Positions 44,737 to 57,019 of a DNA stretch of 64,000 nucleotides are shown piece by piece. The DNA comes from Selaginella moellendorffii. Lineage: Eukaryota > Streptophyta > Lycopodiopsida > Selaginellales > Selaginellaceae. The notes beneath the pieces are model-generated. The model had not been told where the DNA came from and made no database searches. It was given only the letters and a program-made list of their open reading frames with translations. Both the position numbers and the translations under genes were made by a program. Position 1 is the stretch's first letter. Each line of letters begins with the position of its first letter. The stretch is taken from NCBI RefSeq assembly GCF_000143415.4, contig NW_003314291.1, positions 297,390-361,389 of the forward strand, written 5' to 3'.

Positions 44737-46889
44737 TTTTAAATCTGATTTAAATAAAATCGCAAACTTATTGGGAGAAACATGGGCTCGAACTCTCTAC
44801 CTCAGGTAGAATCAAAGGGCTAATGGAGCATCGGTTAAAAAAAGAGGAAGTTATGGTGTGCAATTTATAAATTGTGTGTGGACGATCATACGCAAAAACT
44901 GACATGTTGTCTTCCAATTCGTCTATAATTTTATGGCCATAATATGCCCTTCAGATGGCCATGGCATGTTTCCATTATCACTCCATACATTCATTGGCAT
45001 AACTTTGACTTGTTAACTTAGGGTTGGTAGCATCCCTGCCCAAGACGGGATTCAACTGGCATGGTAGATGCTAGGAGGCCTACATACATCAGTCTATTTC
45101 CTGTTTGTAGATCATTTGTTTTTTTCAGTTGCAATGTCGAAACTGTTTGGCCTAAAGTATTTCCCAATGGCGTGTGTGGAACCACCTGATGTATGTAGGC
45201 TTTTCCTTATCTAATTGGAGAAGTAAGTCTAGTGGAGGATGAAGAACATAGTGTTGCATATGATGGCACTGATGTTTCTGATGAATCAAGTGTTGAGAGT
45301 GAGACCATTAAGGATAGAGATGTTTTTGAGGTAAGTTAAATTATCCATTGTCATACTAATTGTGTAAGGCTTTGGAAGTCTAATTAATTTTGTTATTTGG
45401 ATGCAACTTAAAATTCTCTAAACCAAAACTACTAGTTACCTTGCAACTTACTTTGGAAGATCAATGCTGTACAAGTACATGAGGCTTATTGATCCCAATT
45501 GGAGGCATGTATATAACATGATGCTATTGTTATGATCCGGCGCAAAAAGACAAAAATCTCATTGCCCTAGACTATGCTACGCCACCTCTTGAGGTTCCTC
45601 ACCACCCAACCACCCCCGAGCTACCTCAAAAGCTCCACTGCGCCGCCGCTCCACTGTGAGCCCTAGGGTAGGTTAAGTCCCTTACCCTAACATGCCTTAA
45701 TATACCCTTGAGCCTCCCTTTGACCGACGTTGACCACGTAGTCAAAGCTGGCGCCTAACAGCTATCAAGAGAGGTATTGAATCTTGTCCAAGCTAATATT
45801 TCTATGAATCGTGCTGGCACAAACTGAGGGATTATCAACTCTCGCTCGGGCTGTAAAACTGCAAGATATCAATTTAGTCAACGCCAAATATGGCAAACTT
45901 TAGCTATACACAAACTATCTAAACTCCAAGACTAGAATTGACTAATGAGTATATTCAAATGACATGCCTTATGCACTATGCCATATAGATTGTGTGTTCA
46001 ATTTTATACTCTACAAACTATTCTTAGGAACTAATTTTAGTTTTCTTTGTTGTAGTCTATTGCAAGCGTGTGATATACAGTTTTTATGTCATGCAGTGAT
46101 CTATGGTGCAACTACAAAGCAAGCACATGCCATTTTAAACACTTACACATGGGTTGTGAGGCACTTCAGTAGGCCAAAACAATTGAGAAGTAACAATGCC
46201 CTTGAACATAATGAGGTTGAGGCTGATATCATGAATTGCTGGGGGGTAGGAACCAAAAGTTTCATACATAAGACATCAACACAAAATTAAGTATATTGCT
46301 TTTGTGTCTTTTGGCTACTCAATTACTCATTACTTTGTTGTAGCATATTGAGCACTTCTAGCATGAACTTTTTGAGTGTATATATAGTTTTACAAACACT
46401 TTTTTGAGTTGATGGAGGATATCATAATTTTGGATGTCTTTAATCTATGGCATAGATAAAGTTTGCAATGTGTATTTACACCTTACCTTACAAAGGATAT
46501 TTCCCACTGGGTTGTTATATAGAATCTTCAACCTTATTATTGTGGCCAATTCTTTAAGCCATCCCATGTTTCTATTGATCTAGTCCAACCAATGGAGCAT
46601 GAACTTGGGTAAAAATTCCTTATGATACTTTCATTTATTCCTATTTTGCGGCATCATTCTAGCCCAAGGTAGAAAAGAGATCTAAGACATGTCAAGTTCT
46701 TTCTTTACTAACATCAACGGGGCTTTATTGTTAGAGGTATTTAAAATTGTCTTGTATATATTGATGAGGTTATTACTTCCTTTTTGCAGCACCTAGTAAA
46801 AGTGAGAAATCAAGCATTTTCAATGCATCAACATGGCCTCAATTTAGATAAGTAGTATCTTTTGTATTTAGATCTATGTGCTATGGCAA
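44737..46889. other. Gene-poor AT-rich region with transposon-like debris
   Basis: No intact gene. An inverted repeat GCCTACATACATCAG / CTGATGTATGTAGGC lies at about 45079-45093 and 45186-45200. A GC-richer island at 45530-45770 with CCCTAGGGTAGGTTAAG and TTGACCACGTAGTC stands out and could be a solo LTR or other insertion. A weak open stretch at 46030-46280 shows no recognised similarity. Confidence 0.4.
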
Positions 46890-49430
46890 ATGTAGAAGGA
46901 GTTCCCTATTGTTATTGACACTTTTTCTTAATGAGGAGAGTCATAGATGCAAAGAACCATATTAATATTGAAGAAAAGAAGAAGAAAACAAAAGTTATAA
47001 TATATGTTAATAATTGATTGCAAAGTAGATTTCCAGCATAAAGAAAGCTTATAAGCATACTCCTCAACCATATCAAAGAGTTACACGAAGTGCTATTAAC
47101 AAAATCTTAGTGACTGGGTATCTTGAGAGTATCAAGCACAAACTTATGATGAACTTAGAAGAGAAATGAATTTTGGTTTCTATTTTAGAACTTTGGAGGC
47201 TTTATAAAATATATGAATTTGATCTATTGCTGCTTTGAAAAATTTTACAATGTACTTTTTATAGAAATTGAGTGTTATGATATTATCATGGATAAAATTT
47301 ACTGCTTGATCATAAGAGGGAAGTTGACAAATTTGTAATATATATACATCTAAAAATAGATATCTTTTGATATAGTGGGAACTGTTTAGCCTCGGAAATT
47401 TTAACAATACCAACTATTCAATGAAGAAGAAAGCAAAGCATTCATTCAACTCTTTTTGCTGTATTTGCTTTTTTAATTTCCTAATATTCTTAAAGAAATT
47501 TTAAATTGATATTATGCACTTATTCTACACACATACAGTGGCCAAAGACATTACCACTTGAGCATGTTACAAATTTGTGGTCTTCATCTTTTCCACTCTT
47601 AAAATTCATTTTTGTTATTCACAAAGTGGGGAGATGATCAATGATGTGGAGCAGCATGGGTCATATTATATAATATAGTGCTATAGGTTTGAGAGGATAG
47701 TCAAAAAGTATTCAAACATTCTGAATAATTGATATATTTCATCTTTATCTTTTGTTTATTTTCTATTTTAATAACTGATAACAAGTGATGTAAGTTCAAT
47801 CTATCACTTCTCAAGGCTTTTAATAATTGAAGTTATATATAATAGATTTGACCATGAAGACAACAAATTAGCTATGAGCTTATATTAGAGTAGCTATAGA
47901 AAGAGTGTCAAATATATATGTAGTAAGTTTTTAATTTTTGCAAGTTTTGAGTTGGTATTTTGATGCACATATAAACTCAAAAGAGGATGTTTTAAAGGTT
48001 TAGAATAAACTTCTTACATATAAAAGTCAACTTATTAAATTTTTTGAGAGGTGAAAATTTGAGTCCCTTTTCTAAAATATTTTATTGAAAGGTGTTTTCT
48101 ATAAAGCAAGCAAGATAGTGATGTTATCAAATGGAGAGTACATATTTTTACATGCTTAAAGGCTATAACTTATATTTTTAAGGGAGTTATTTTTATTTTA
48201 TCAGAAATGAAATATGCAATTCCTTTCTTTATATTTTTTTTATGTGGCTTATTATTTTTATCTTGAAGTTATAGGAAACACTATTATATGCTTTTTCTGC
48301 CCATGAAAGTATTCTTCCTTCTAATCTCAAATATTTTACATCATTGTCTTTTACTTCACGACAACACAAATTTATCTTTTGAATACAATGAGTTAAAGCT
48401 CCATGATAAATTACTTTAACTAGGACATATCAAGAATTTCCTAATTTATCCACTAAAAAGTGATATTGTAAGTAATAGTTTAAAGCAGCTTTATCCACCA
48501 TCCATTCACCATCCATCATGAAATTCAGTTTTTATAACAACACAAGAATGATGGATGGTCTTTAAGCTTTGATAATTATCCCAATGTAGAATCAATGCAC
48601 ATTGATAAAGTATTTATAGCAAGATGACACACTCAATCAATTGTTTAGCTAGTGAAAGATAGTGAAACATATAGTTACCTTCATTGCTATGGTATTTTCA
48701 CATAGATACCATTCTAAATTATCTATATCTTGATAATAATCTCTTTAAAGGCACACATCCAAAATTTTGTAAAATGTTTTTTTGTGCAGCTAATGAAAGG
48801 TTCTATTCATCCATTATTTGTTGCAACTAGATGAAAATCCTCTCAATTTCAAACTTTCTACCTATCTCTTTTGACTCCTAGTGTGTTGCTACGGCTCCAT
48901 CAAGCTCTGGAACATTATATGAAATTGAAACTCCTTCCTCTAACTCCTAATGTGTTGTTATATGGCTTTCCCAAACTCTAGATCATAATTTCTCTATGCT
49001 TAGTTGGTCTCACTCCCAATGTGCTACTACGGCTTCCTTAACTTCTAGATCATAATCTGAATTTGAGGCTTCACCTAACTCAGATTGAAGCTCTTTGCAT
49101 AACTCCTCTAATTCCCTGTGTTATTCCTGCTTCACAATTTGATGTTAGATTTGCTATTGTGGTTAGCTCTTCATCATGATCTTCCACCTAGATCTCAACC
49201 ACTATCTACTGCTATGGCTTCTAATTCACAATTTGCAAAACTCATTAAATCTTGACAACAATGTTGGCACCAAAATCAATTAGACAGAAAGTGTCCTCTG
49301 CTGGAGAGCCACATCAAGCACATCTACAGATCTTCTGCATTTTAGGGCAAAATACTGCATTGTAGTCAAGTTACAAAATCATAGTCAATTTATATACTGT
49401 CTGGCAATTTCAGTAGTTCCTATTTTCCTT
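46890..49430. repeat. Long AT-rich repeat R, copy 1
   Basis: This matches 62120-64000 (copy R3) from its start and 52186-54560 (copy R2) from about 47265 on, in the same orientation. Landmark words include ATTGATTGCAAAGTAGATTT, AACAATACCAACTATTCAAT, GCTATAGGTTTGAGAGGATA and GTTTTGAGTTGGTATTTTGA. No coding frame is conserved between copies. The last part (48600-49300) is an AT-drifted relative of block A/C sequence (compare 29990-30200). Confidence 0.85.
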
Positions 49431-49514
49431 CCAGGAAAATCACGAAGAACAATCAAGCAAAGGTAAGAAATAAACTAGACGCCAATGGGAGTTAGTGCTA
49501 GCGTTTTAGAGAAA

Positions 49515-49705
49515 GATCGCTTTCCAGGATTGCCTTGTGCGCACACACATCCGGCCCATCACACGCCTTGAGCGTCACATCCAACAGTGGGAAATCGAGG
49601 GTGTCCTGGTCCCAGGCCCGCAGGAATTTGACCTGGCACGCCACCGCTTGGAGGCGGAGGTGCTGCTGTGCTCCCCACCATGAGAGGAACGCGAGGCATA
49701 TTCCC
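49515..49705 (-). pseudogene. BTB gene exon 1 fragment, copy B
   Basis: This aligns with 28936-29241 (for example GTGTCCTGGTCCCAGGC and CGCGAGGCATATTCC) but has internal deletions totalling over 100 bp, including the CDRC zinc-motif region, and has lost the splice donor consensus. No downstream BTB exon is nearby. Confidence 0.85.
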
Positions 49706-49954
49706 CCTCTCTCTTTTCTTTAACGCGCCGCCACGTGGCGTGTTTGAAACGTAACAGGACTAGATAAACAAAATGGTACCGTTAAGAAAGCAGAATTTAG
49801 GTTAGGACTTGATAAACAAAAAGGTCCCATTAAGAAAGCAGAATTAGGTTAGGACTAGATAAACAAAAGGGTACCATTAAGAAAGAAAAATTAGTCTAAA
49901 ATCGAAAAGGTGCCAAAAAGGAATACATAAACCCTATGTTAAAAGGTAAATCAC

Positions 49955-49961
49955 TATATAA
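49955..49961 (+). promoter_or_regulatory. TATA box of PEBP copy B
   Basis: TATATAA lies about 40 bp before the ATG at 50001, as in the other two copies. Confidence 0.65.
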
Positions 49962-50000
49962 ATCTAGGTATCAAAGCGATCACAACACAACAAAGGATCA

Positions 50001-50591
50001 ATGAGGAAGCTTGTGGTAGTTGCTTTCTTGGCTATATTCTTTGCAGGAGCTACTTCTTCGCGATTGTTAGCGTCTACTCCACCACGATCTCCATTGCCAG
50101 GATCTCTAGCAGTGGAGAAATCGATCTCTATAGCTGTTTCTTACACAGGAAAGGATACCTTCGCCGATGGAACCCTTTTGACGTGCCCGCAAACTGCGAT
50201 TCATCCCAACGTTATGGTCCCAGGAGATGTTGATCCTGCGCAGCTTTACTCCATCGTGATGATAGATAGGCAAGCTTCGCAGTCAATGTTTACATTGGCA
50301 GATCAATTCACGTACGTCCACTATTGGATCGCCAATATCCCTGGATCAAAGGTTGACGCTGGCACCATTCTGGAGGAGTATATGAGGCCTGCACCCCACG
50401 ATTTCATGCTGCACAAGTACGAGTTTATACTGTATAAGCAGCAAGGGCAGATCAATACACCTCTCGCAGATAGGTTCGTCAAGGACTGGGAAGCGGTCGC
50501 AAGCTCTTACAACCTTGGCAGCCCCGTAGCAACGACTTCCTTTGTTGCGCAGCTCACCCTAAACTTTAGAATGAGAATGTTCCAATGTTAA
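50001..50591 (+). CDS. Secreted PEBP-domain protein, copy B
   Basis: A full-length 196-residue frame with signal peptide, nearly identical to copies A and C. Differences from A include PLPG for PSPR after the signal peptide, Gln for Arg in the DRQASQ stretch, Leu for Gln in FMLHKY, Ser for Ala in ASSYNL and Met for Thr near the C-terminus. The PEBP-like motifs (VMIDRQ, HYWIANIPGSK, KYEFILYKQQ) are all kept. It has no intron. It lies downstream of a BTB fragment and convergent with an ECH2 pseudogene. Confidence 0.75.
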   Translation: MRKLVVVAFLAIFFAGATSSRLLASTPPRSPLPGSLAVEKSISIAVSYTGKDTFADGTLLTCPQTAIHPNVMVPGDVDPAQLYSIVMIDRQASQSMFTLADQFTYVHYWIANIPGSKVDAGTILEEYMRPAPHDFMLHKYEFILYKQQGQINTPLADRFVKDWEAVASSYNLGSPVATTSFVAQLTLNFRMRMFQC

Positions 50592-50760
50592 AAAGGTGGC
50601 TTCTTTGAATCATTGCGTGTTGTTCGAAACTAGAGAAAAGAGATTCATCTATTGTTAGAACAAGATCGTCCCAATGTTATAAGGTGGCGAGATTAAATGT
50701 TCTTTGAATTTAAAACTTTTGTTACGTAAACAGAACGAAAATAGAGAAAAAGAGATACGA

Positions 50761-51723
50761 TTACAGTTTAGAGTGGTGTATGGTATTGTTTCTCAAGAAC
50801 ACTGTCCCGGATAGGACGACTTTGCCTCTCTGCACTTGAAGGAGATCCTGAAAGAAGAAGCAAGCGTTACGAGGATGGTCTAGAAACGATTGCGGGCGCT
50901 TACTGCGAGCTCTCGTCTTGTTCAATGTTGCGAGCGTTTCGCCCGGATAGATGTGGTGCAGGAACCTGGAGCTGATCGTCGCAATTCTCATCGGATCACC
51001 GTTGCAGCCGCACTGAATTATAGCTCGCCCAGCATAGCTAAGCATGCAAAGCCCATGAAGAATGGGACGCTGGAAGCTGAATTTTTAAATCCCGTCACAG
51101 ACGTCATTCGCAAGAACAACAAAGCTTACCCTGAACTTTGGGTCCGAATGCAAGGGATTCACGTCTCAGAGTAACGCCTATATCACGGACGAGTAACTTA
51201 TGTTCTACAAGGACTAACTCAAAATGAAAATTAATCTCTCGTTCTGGTTCGGCCTGATTTCATCAAGTATGGAGGAGTTGCGTCAAATTCTTTCTCATTG
51301 AAACTGATGGGAAACTGCGACGATGTTCGCAGCGAGAAGGAGAACGGTTTTCCAGGACCTGCTTGGAATCCTCCAGCACCGCGTAAGAATACTAAAGTCC
51401 TGCAAAATTGTTGACTTAGGCTAGGCCTACTCTCAGTTCAATTATACAAAAGCTACAGTACCTTTGCAGACATAGCAGTTCCCTGGTATCAATGCAAGAG
51501 TTCCACTTCAACCACTAGAAAAGTGGCGCATAGGCCTATCATTTTTGCGCATGAAAACGAAACATGTCGTAAAGACCTGAAATTCGTTTGCTGCTACGAA
51601 CCTGAATTTACAAAGATAGAGACACTTGAAATTCAAGGAAAAAGAGAGAAGAGAAACCTTACCCGTTGGCTGTGGTTTGTAAATCTCCACATGCTATTCA
51701 CCACCAGTAGCTTCGGATCAAAG
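50761..51723 (-). pseudogene. Enoyl-CoA hydratase 2 (ECH2) pseudogene, copy B
   Basis: The minus strand carries the same ECH2 exon series as copies A and C: FDPKLLV near 51720, the GLHDK-type exon (partly deleted near 51560), MELLH near 51510 and FLRGAGGF-type near 51390. GDPMRIATISSRFLHHIYPG is near 50960, and the last exon ends IHHSKL at 50761. The NPLHSDP exon has lost several codons near 51140, and the FNEKEFD exon is deleted in part. It lacks N-terminal exons and is clearly non-functional. Confidence 0.8.
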
Positions 51724-52185
51724 CTGCAAATTATATACATTTTTTCCAGGCTAAAGTCAAGGAAAACAAGAGATGGACCTTATAACTTAGCCCAGGCAAA
51801 TCATGTTAGGTTAGGAATTAGACTATGATTTTGTAACTTTGATTTAATTTATGAATGGGAGATATTGACTGAAGATATGATGTCAATCTAGAAGACACTT
51901 GCTGTCTGATCAATCTTGGTGCCAACAAAACCTGGTGAGTTTTGTAGATTGTGATCCAGAAGCTGCTGCAGCAGATAGAGGTGGAACTGTGATGGAGAGA
52001 TAGCCACAGCAGCACACTGGGAGCCAGAGGAAGGAGGCTCAGATTCAAATTATGATAGCAGCACATTGGGAGCCAGAGGAGCCAGGCAGAGATCTCCAAT
52101 CCAAGAGGACTTTCATTCAGATGGATGAATGTAACCTCTCATTACAAGAAGACATTCTACAGAAGTTTGGCAGTGTGTCCCTAAA

Positions 52186-54560
52186 GATGTAATAATGTGC
52201 ATTTTATTATAGATAAGATTTACTGCTTGATCACAAGAGGGAAGTTGACAAGTTTGTTATATATATATCTGACAATAACTACCTTTTGACATATTGGGAA
52301 GCATTTAACCTCAGGAATTTGAACAATACCAACTATTCAATGTTGAAAAAAACAAAGCATTTATTCAACTTTTCTTGCCGTATTTGCTTATCTAATTTCT
52401 TAATGTTCCCAAAAATATTTTAAATTGATATTATATACTTATTCTACACACATACAGTTGCAGAAGGCTAGACAAAAAAGTGCTCTCTAAATTAAAAGAC
52501 ACTCTTGTGTGCTTTTGGTATTCATTGTGAAAAAATCTTATAGACTAAACACATCACCACTTGAGTATATATACAAGTTTGTGGTTTTTATCTTTTCCAC
52601 TCTTAATATTCATTTTTATTATTCACAAAGTGGGGAGATGATAATGATGTGGAGTGGCATGGGTCATATTATATAATATGGTGCTATAGGTTTGAGAGGA
52701 TAGTCAAGAAGTATTCAAGCATTTTAAATAACTGATATATTTCATCTATATCCTTTGTTTATTTTTTATTTTAATAATTGATGACAAGTGATATAAGGTC
52801 AATCTATCACTTCTCAAAGCTTTTAGCAACTGAAGTTATATATAATAGATTTGACAATGAAGACAGCAAATTACCTTCAGAATGGCTATAAACTCCTATT
52901 CGAGTAGTTGTATAAAAAATTATGGAAAGAGTGGTAAATAATATATGTAGCAAATTGTTGATTATTGCAAGTTTTGAGTTGGTATTTTGATGCTCAAAAG
53001 AAAAGGCTCGAAAGGTCTGGAATAAACTTCTTATATATGGAAGTCAACTTGTTAAATTTGTTGAGAGGTGAAAATTTAAGTCCCTTTTCTAAAATATTTT
53101 ATTGAGAAGTGTTTTCTATGAAGTGGGCAAGAGAGTGATATTATCAAGTGGACATAAAGTAGAGAGTACATATTTTTACATGCTTAAAGGCCATAGTTTA
53201 TATTTTCAAGGAAGTTATTTTAAGTTCATCAGAAATGAGGTCCTTTCTTTGTATTTTGTTTTATATGGTTTGTTATTTTTAGCTTACTTCCTTTGCCCAT
53301 AGAAAAATTCTTCATTCCAATCTCAGATATTTTACATCATTGCCTTTTACTTGAGTTTCACCACAACATAAATTTAGCCTTTGAATACAAGCTCCATGAC
53401 AAACTACTTCAACTAAGACACATAAGGAATTTATCAATTTATCCACCAAAAGGTGATATTATAGGTAATGGTTTAACACCATCCATCCATTATCGATCAT
53501 GAAATTCAACTTTTATAATAATACAAGAGTGATGAATGGTCTTTGAGCTTTAATAACAATGTAGAATCAATACATATTGAGGATCACCCTATGTGAAAAA
53601 GAACCTTTAAAAAAGAAGATAGAAAGTTGAATGATACATTATCTTGATTGATCCAAAAGATGAATTTAGATCATAAAATCTATAACTCTGCCAAAACTTA
53701 CTGTTATGTTAAAATTCCTTGATCATTGATAAAATTCCTTCAAACCATTCATTTCATTTTCTCCATAACTGAAGGTATTTATAGCAAGATGACACACTTG
53801 ATATTAGTAAATTCAGCTACTTAGCTAGTGGAAGATAGTGAAACATAAATTTACCTTCATTGCAATGGTACCTTGACATGGATACTATTCTATCTCAATA
53901 ATAGTCTCTTTAAAGACACATCTTCAGAATTTTGTAAAATGCCTTCTTATGTAGCTAATGAAAGGTTTTATTCATCCATTGCTTACATCTGGATGAAAGT
54001 CCTCTCAAATTTAAGTTCTTTATCTAGCTCCTTTAACTCCTAGTGTGTTGCTGTGGCTCTATCAAGGTTTGGAACATAATCTAAAATTAAGACTCCTTCC
54101 TTTAACTCCTAGTGTCTTGTTATGACTTCCCCAAACTTTGGATTATAATCTAAATCTGAGGCTCCATCTAGCTCAAATTAAAGCTTTATGCTTAGTTGGT
54201 CTCACTCCCCATGTGCTGCTACAACCTCTAGATCATAATCTGAATTTAAAACTTCACTTAGCTCAGATTCTTCACATAACTCCTCTAACTCCCTATGTGT
54301 TATTGCTACTTCACAATTTGATGTTAGATCTGCCACCTAGATCGCAACCACTATCGCTTCTAATTCACAATCTACAAAACTCACTAGATCTTTGACAATG
54401 TGACCACCAAAATCAATTAGACAGAAAGTGTCCTCCACATGTGCTGGAGAGCCACATCAAGCACATCTACAGATCTTCTGCATTTTAGGGCAAAATACTG
54501 CAGTGTAGTCAATATAATCAAAATTACAAAATCATAGTCAATTTATATACTGTCTGGCAA
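52186..54560. repeat. Long AT-rich repeat R, copy 2
   Basis: This matches R1 from about 47265 and R3 from about 62525. It begins exactly where block B stops and ends where block C begins, so R forms the spacer of the tandem array. A word series near 53660-53810 is the reverse complement of 61610-61760. No coding sequence. Confidence 0.85.
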
Positions 54561-54658
54561 TTTCATTAGTTCCTATTTTGCTTCCAGAAAGATCACGAAA
54601 AACAATCAAGCAAAGGAAAGAAATAAACTAGACGCAGCTAGTGCTAGGGTTTTAGAGA

Positions 54659-54960
54659 AAGATCGCTTACGAGGATTGCCTTGTGCGCGCACACATCTGG
54701 CCCCTCACACGCCTTGAGCGTCACATCCAACAGTGGCAAATCGAGGGTGTCCTGGTCCCAGGCACGCAGGAATTTGGCCTGGCAAGCCACCGCTTAGAGG
54801 CGGCGCTCCTTGTCCCGGAGGTGTCCCCACCAGCGACTCCAGCCTGTGGATCCGGCCCCTGTGGCATCGATCACAATACGCGAACTCCATCGCGTAGGAG
54901 CGAAACTCGTACCCTGAGAGGAGCCTCTTGCATCCACGCGAGGCATATTCCCGTGTGAGG
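54659..54960 (-). pseudogene. BTB gene exon 1 fragment, copy C
   Basis: This aligns with 28936-29241 and keeps the CxxC region (CDRCHRGRIHRLESLVG) but has a stop in the Arg-rich segment, a deletion of about 35 bp around 54825 and another removing the start-proximal codons. No other BTB exons follow. Confidence 0.85.
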
Positions 54961-55132
54961 GAATTTTTTTTCTTTAGAAGGGTGTTTGAAAGCGTAACAG
55001 CAGAATTTAGGTTAGGACTAGATAAACAAAAAGGTACCAATAAGAAAGAAAAATTAGTCAAATAAAATTGAAAATAAAATCGAAAAGGTGCCAAAAAGGA
55101 ATACATAAACCCTATGTTAAAAGGTAAATCAC

Positions 55133-55139
55133 TATATAA
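55133..55139 (+). promoter_or_regulatory. TATA box of PEBP copy C
   Basis: TATATAA about 40 bp upstream of the ATG at 55179, conserved with copies A and B. Confidence 0.65.
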
Positions 55140-55178
55140 ATCTAGGTATCAAAGTGATCACAACACAACAAAGGATCA

Positions 55179-55769
55179 ATGAGGAAGCTTGTGCTAGCTG
55201 CTTTCTTGGCTATATTCTTTGCAGGAGCTACTTCTTCGCGATTGTTAGCGTCTACTCCACCACGATCTCCATCGCCAGGATCTCTAGCAGTGGAGAAATC
55301 GATCTCTATAGCTGTTTCTTACACAGGAAAGGATACCTTCGCCGATGGAACCCTTTTGACGTGCCCGCAAACCGCGATTCATCCCAACGTTATGGTCCCA
55401 GGAGATGTTGATCCTGCGCAGCTTTACTCCATCGTGATGATAGATAGGCGAGCTTCGCGGTCGATGTTTACATTGGCAGATCAATTCACGTACGTCCACT
55501 ATTGGATCGCCAACATCCCTGGATCAAAGGTTGACGCTGGCACCATTTTGGAGGAGTATATGAGGCCTGCACCCCACGACTTCATGCAGCACAAGTACGA
55601 GTTTATACTGTATAAGCAGCAAGGGCAGATCAATACGCCTCTCGCGGATAGATTCGTCAAGGACTGGGAAGCGGTCGCAAGTGCTTACAACCTTGGCAGC
55701 CCAGTAGCAACGACTTCCTTTGTTGCGCAGCTCACCCTAAACTTTAGAACGAGAATGTTCCAATGTTAA
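55179..55769 (+). CDS. Secreted PEBP-domain protein, copy C
   Basis: A full-length 196-residue intronless frame, with signal peptide MRKLVLAAFLAIFFAGATSS and all PEBP-like motifs found in copies A and B. Distinctive changes are LAA for VVA in the signal peptide and Arg for Gln in DRRASRSMF; otherwise it follows copy A closely (PSPG, FMQHKY, ASAYNL, RTRMFQC). Retention of three open copies while their neighbours decay suggests either selection or very recent amplification. Confidence 0.75.
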   Translation: MRKLVLAAFLAIFFAGATSSRLLASTPPRSPSPGSLAVEKSISIAVSYTGKDTFADGTLLTCPQTAIHPNVMVPGDVDPAQLYSIVMIDRRASRSMFTLADQFTYVHYWIANIPGSKVDAGTILEEYMRPAPHDFMQHKYEFILYKQQGQINTPLADRFVKDWEAVASAYNLGSPVATTSFVAQLTLNFRTRMFQC

Positions 55770-55927
55770 AAAGGTGGCTTCTTTGAATCATTGCGTGTTG
55801 TTCGAAACTAGAGAAAAGAGATTCAACTATTGTTAGAACAAGATCGTCCTAATGTTATAAAGGTGGCGAGATTACAGATGTAATGTTCTTTGAATTAAGA
55901 GAACGAAAATAGAGAAAAGAGATACGA

Positions 55928-56982
55928 TTACAGTTTAGAGTGGTGTATGGTACTGTTTCTCAAGAACACTGTCCCGGATAGGACGACTTTGCCTCTCTCT
56001 TTAACTTTGCACTTGAAGGAGATCCTGAAAGAAGAAGCAAGTGTTATGGGGATGGTCTAGAAACGATTGCGGGCGCTTACTGCGAGCTCTCACCTTGTTC
56101 TTTCTTCATCAATGTTACGAGCGTTTCGCCCGGATAGACGTGGTGCAGGAACCTGGAGCTGATCCTCGCAATTCTCGTCGTCGGATCGCCGTCACAGCAG
56201 CACCGAATTATAGCTCGCACGGCATAGCCAAGCGTGCAAAGCCCATGAAGAATGGGACGCTGGAAGCTGTGTTTTTAAATCCCGTCACAGAAGTCATTCG
56301 CAAGAACAAAGCTTACCCCGCATCTGCGGCGAACTTTGGGTCCGAATGCAAGGGATTCATGTCTCCTGAAAGACGGTAAAGTAACGCCTACATCACGGAC
56401 AAGTAACTTACGCTCTAAAAGGGAAAACCAAAAAAGAAAATTAATCTCTCGTTTACCTGGTTCGGCCTGATTTGATCTTCAAACTGGAAGTCTGGAGGAG
56501 TTGCGTCGAATTCTTTCTCATTGAAACTGATGGCTGGAAACTGCGACGATGTTCGCGACGAGAAGGAGAACGGGTTTCCAGGACCTGCCGAGAATCCGCC
56601 AGCACCGCGTAAAAATGCCAAAGTCCTGCAAAATTGTTGACTTAGCGCTAGGCCTACTCTCCAATGGGACAAAAGCTACAGCACCTTTGCAGACATAGCA
56701 CTTCCCCGGTATCGATGTCTCGGTGCAAGAGTTCCATTTCAATTAACGCGGCTCCTGGAAAAGTGACGCTCAGGCCTATCATTTTTGCGCATGAAAAACG
56801 AAACAGTCGTACCTTTGTCGTGAAGACCTGAAATTCGTTTGCTCCTACGAACCTGAATTTACAAAGATAAAGACACTTGAAATTCAAGGAAAAAGAGAAA
56901 AGAGAAACCTTACCCGTGCACTCGTTGGATGTGGTTTGTAAATTTCCACATACTGTTCACCACCAGTAGCTTCGGATCAAAG
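55928..56982 (-). pseudogene. Enoyl-CoA hydratase 2 (ECH2) pseudogene, copy C (best preserved)
   Basis: The exons read in order from 56982: FDPKLLV, then after a frame slip YVEIYKPHPTSAR; ISGLHDK; a GAALIEMELLHRDIDTGEVL exon; TLAFLRGAGGFSAGPGNPFS with FNEKEFDATPPDFQFEDQI; and GDMNPLHSDPKFAADAG, carrying the hydratase 2 catalytic Asp/His motif. FQRPILHGLCTLGYAVRAII-like sequence and SSRFLHHVYPGETLVTL follow. The final exon, with KVKERGKVVLSGTVFL, ends in the peroxisomal signal SKL at 55928-55936. N-terminal exons are absent, and the frame slip after FDPKLLV is shared by all copies. It was therefore a pseudogene, or lacked its 5' end, before duplication. Confidence 0.85.
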
Positions 56983-57019
56983 CTGCAAATTATATACATT
57001 TTTTTCCAGGCTAAAACAA

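Larger units (their letters stand above)
49430..52185. repeat. Segmental duplication block B
   Basis: The block contains a BTB exon 1 fragment, PEBP copy B (+), ECH2 pseudogene copy B (-) and part of the downstream repeat, in the same order as block C. It ends abruptly at about 52185, where repeat R2 begins. Confidence 0.85.

Noticed and set aside
46890-49430. Regularly repeated landmarks suggestive of a CRISPR-like or tandem array in repeat R
   Set aside because: Words recur between R copies 5-10 kb apart, not as short direct repeats with spacers, and the DNA is eukaryotic.
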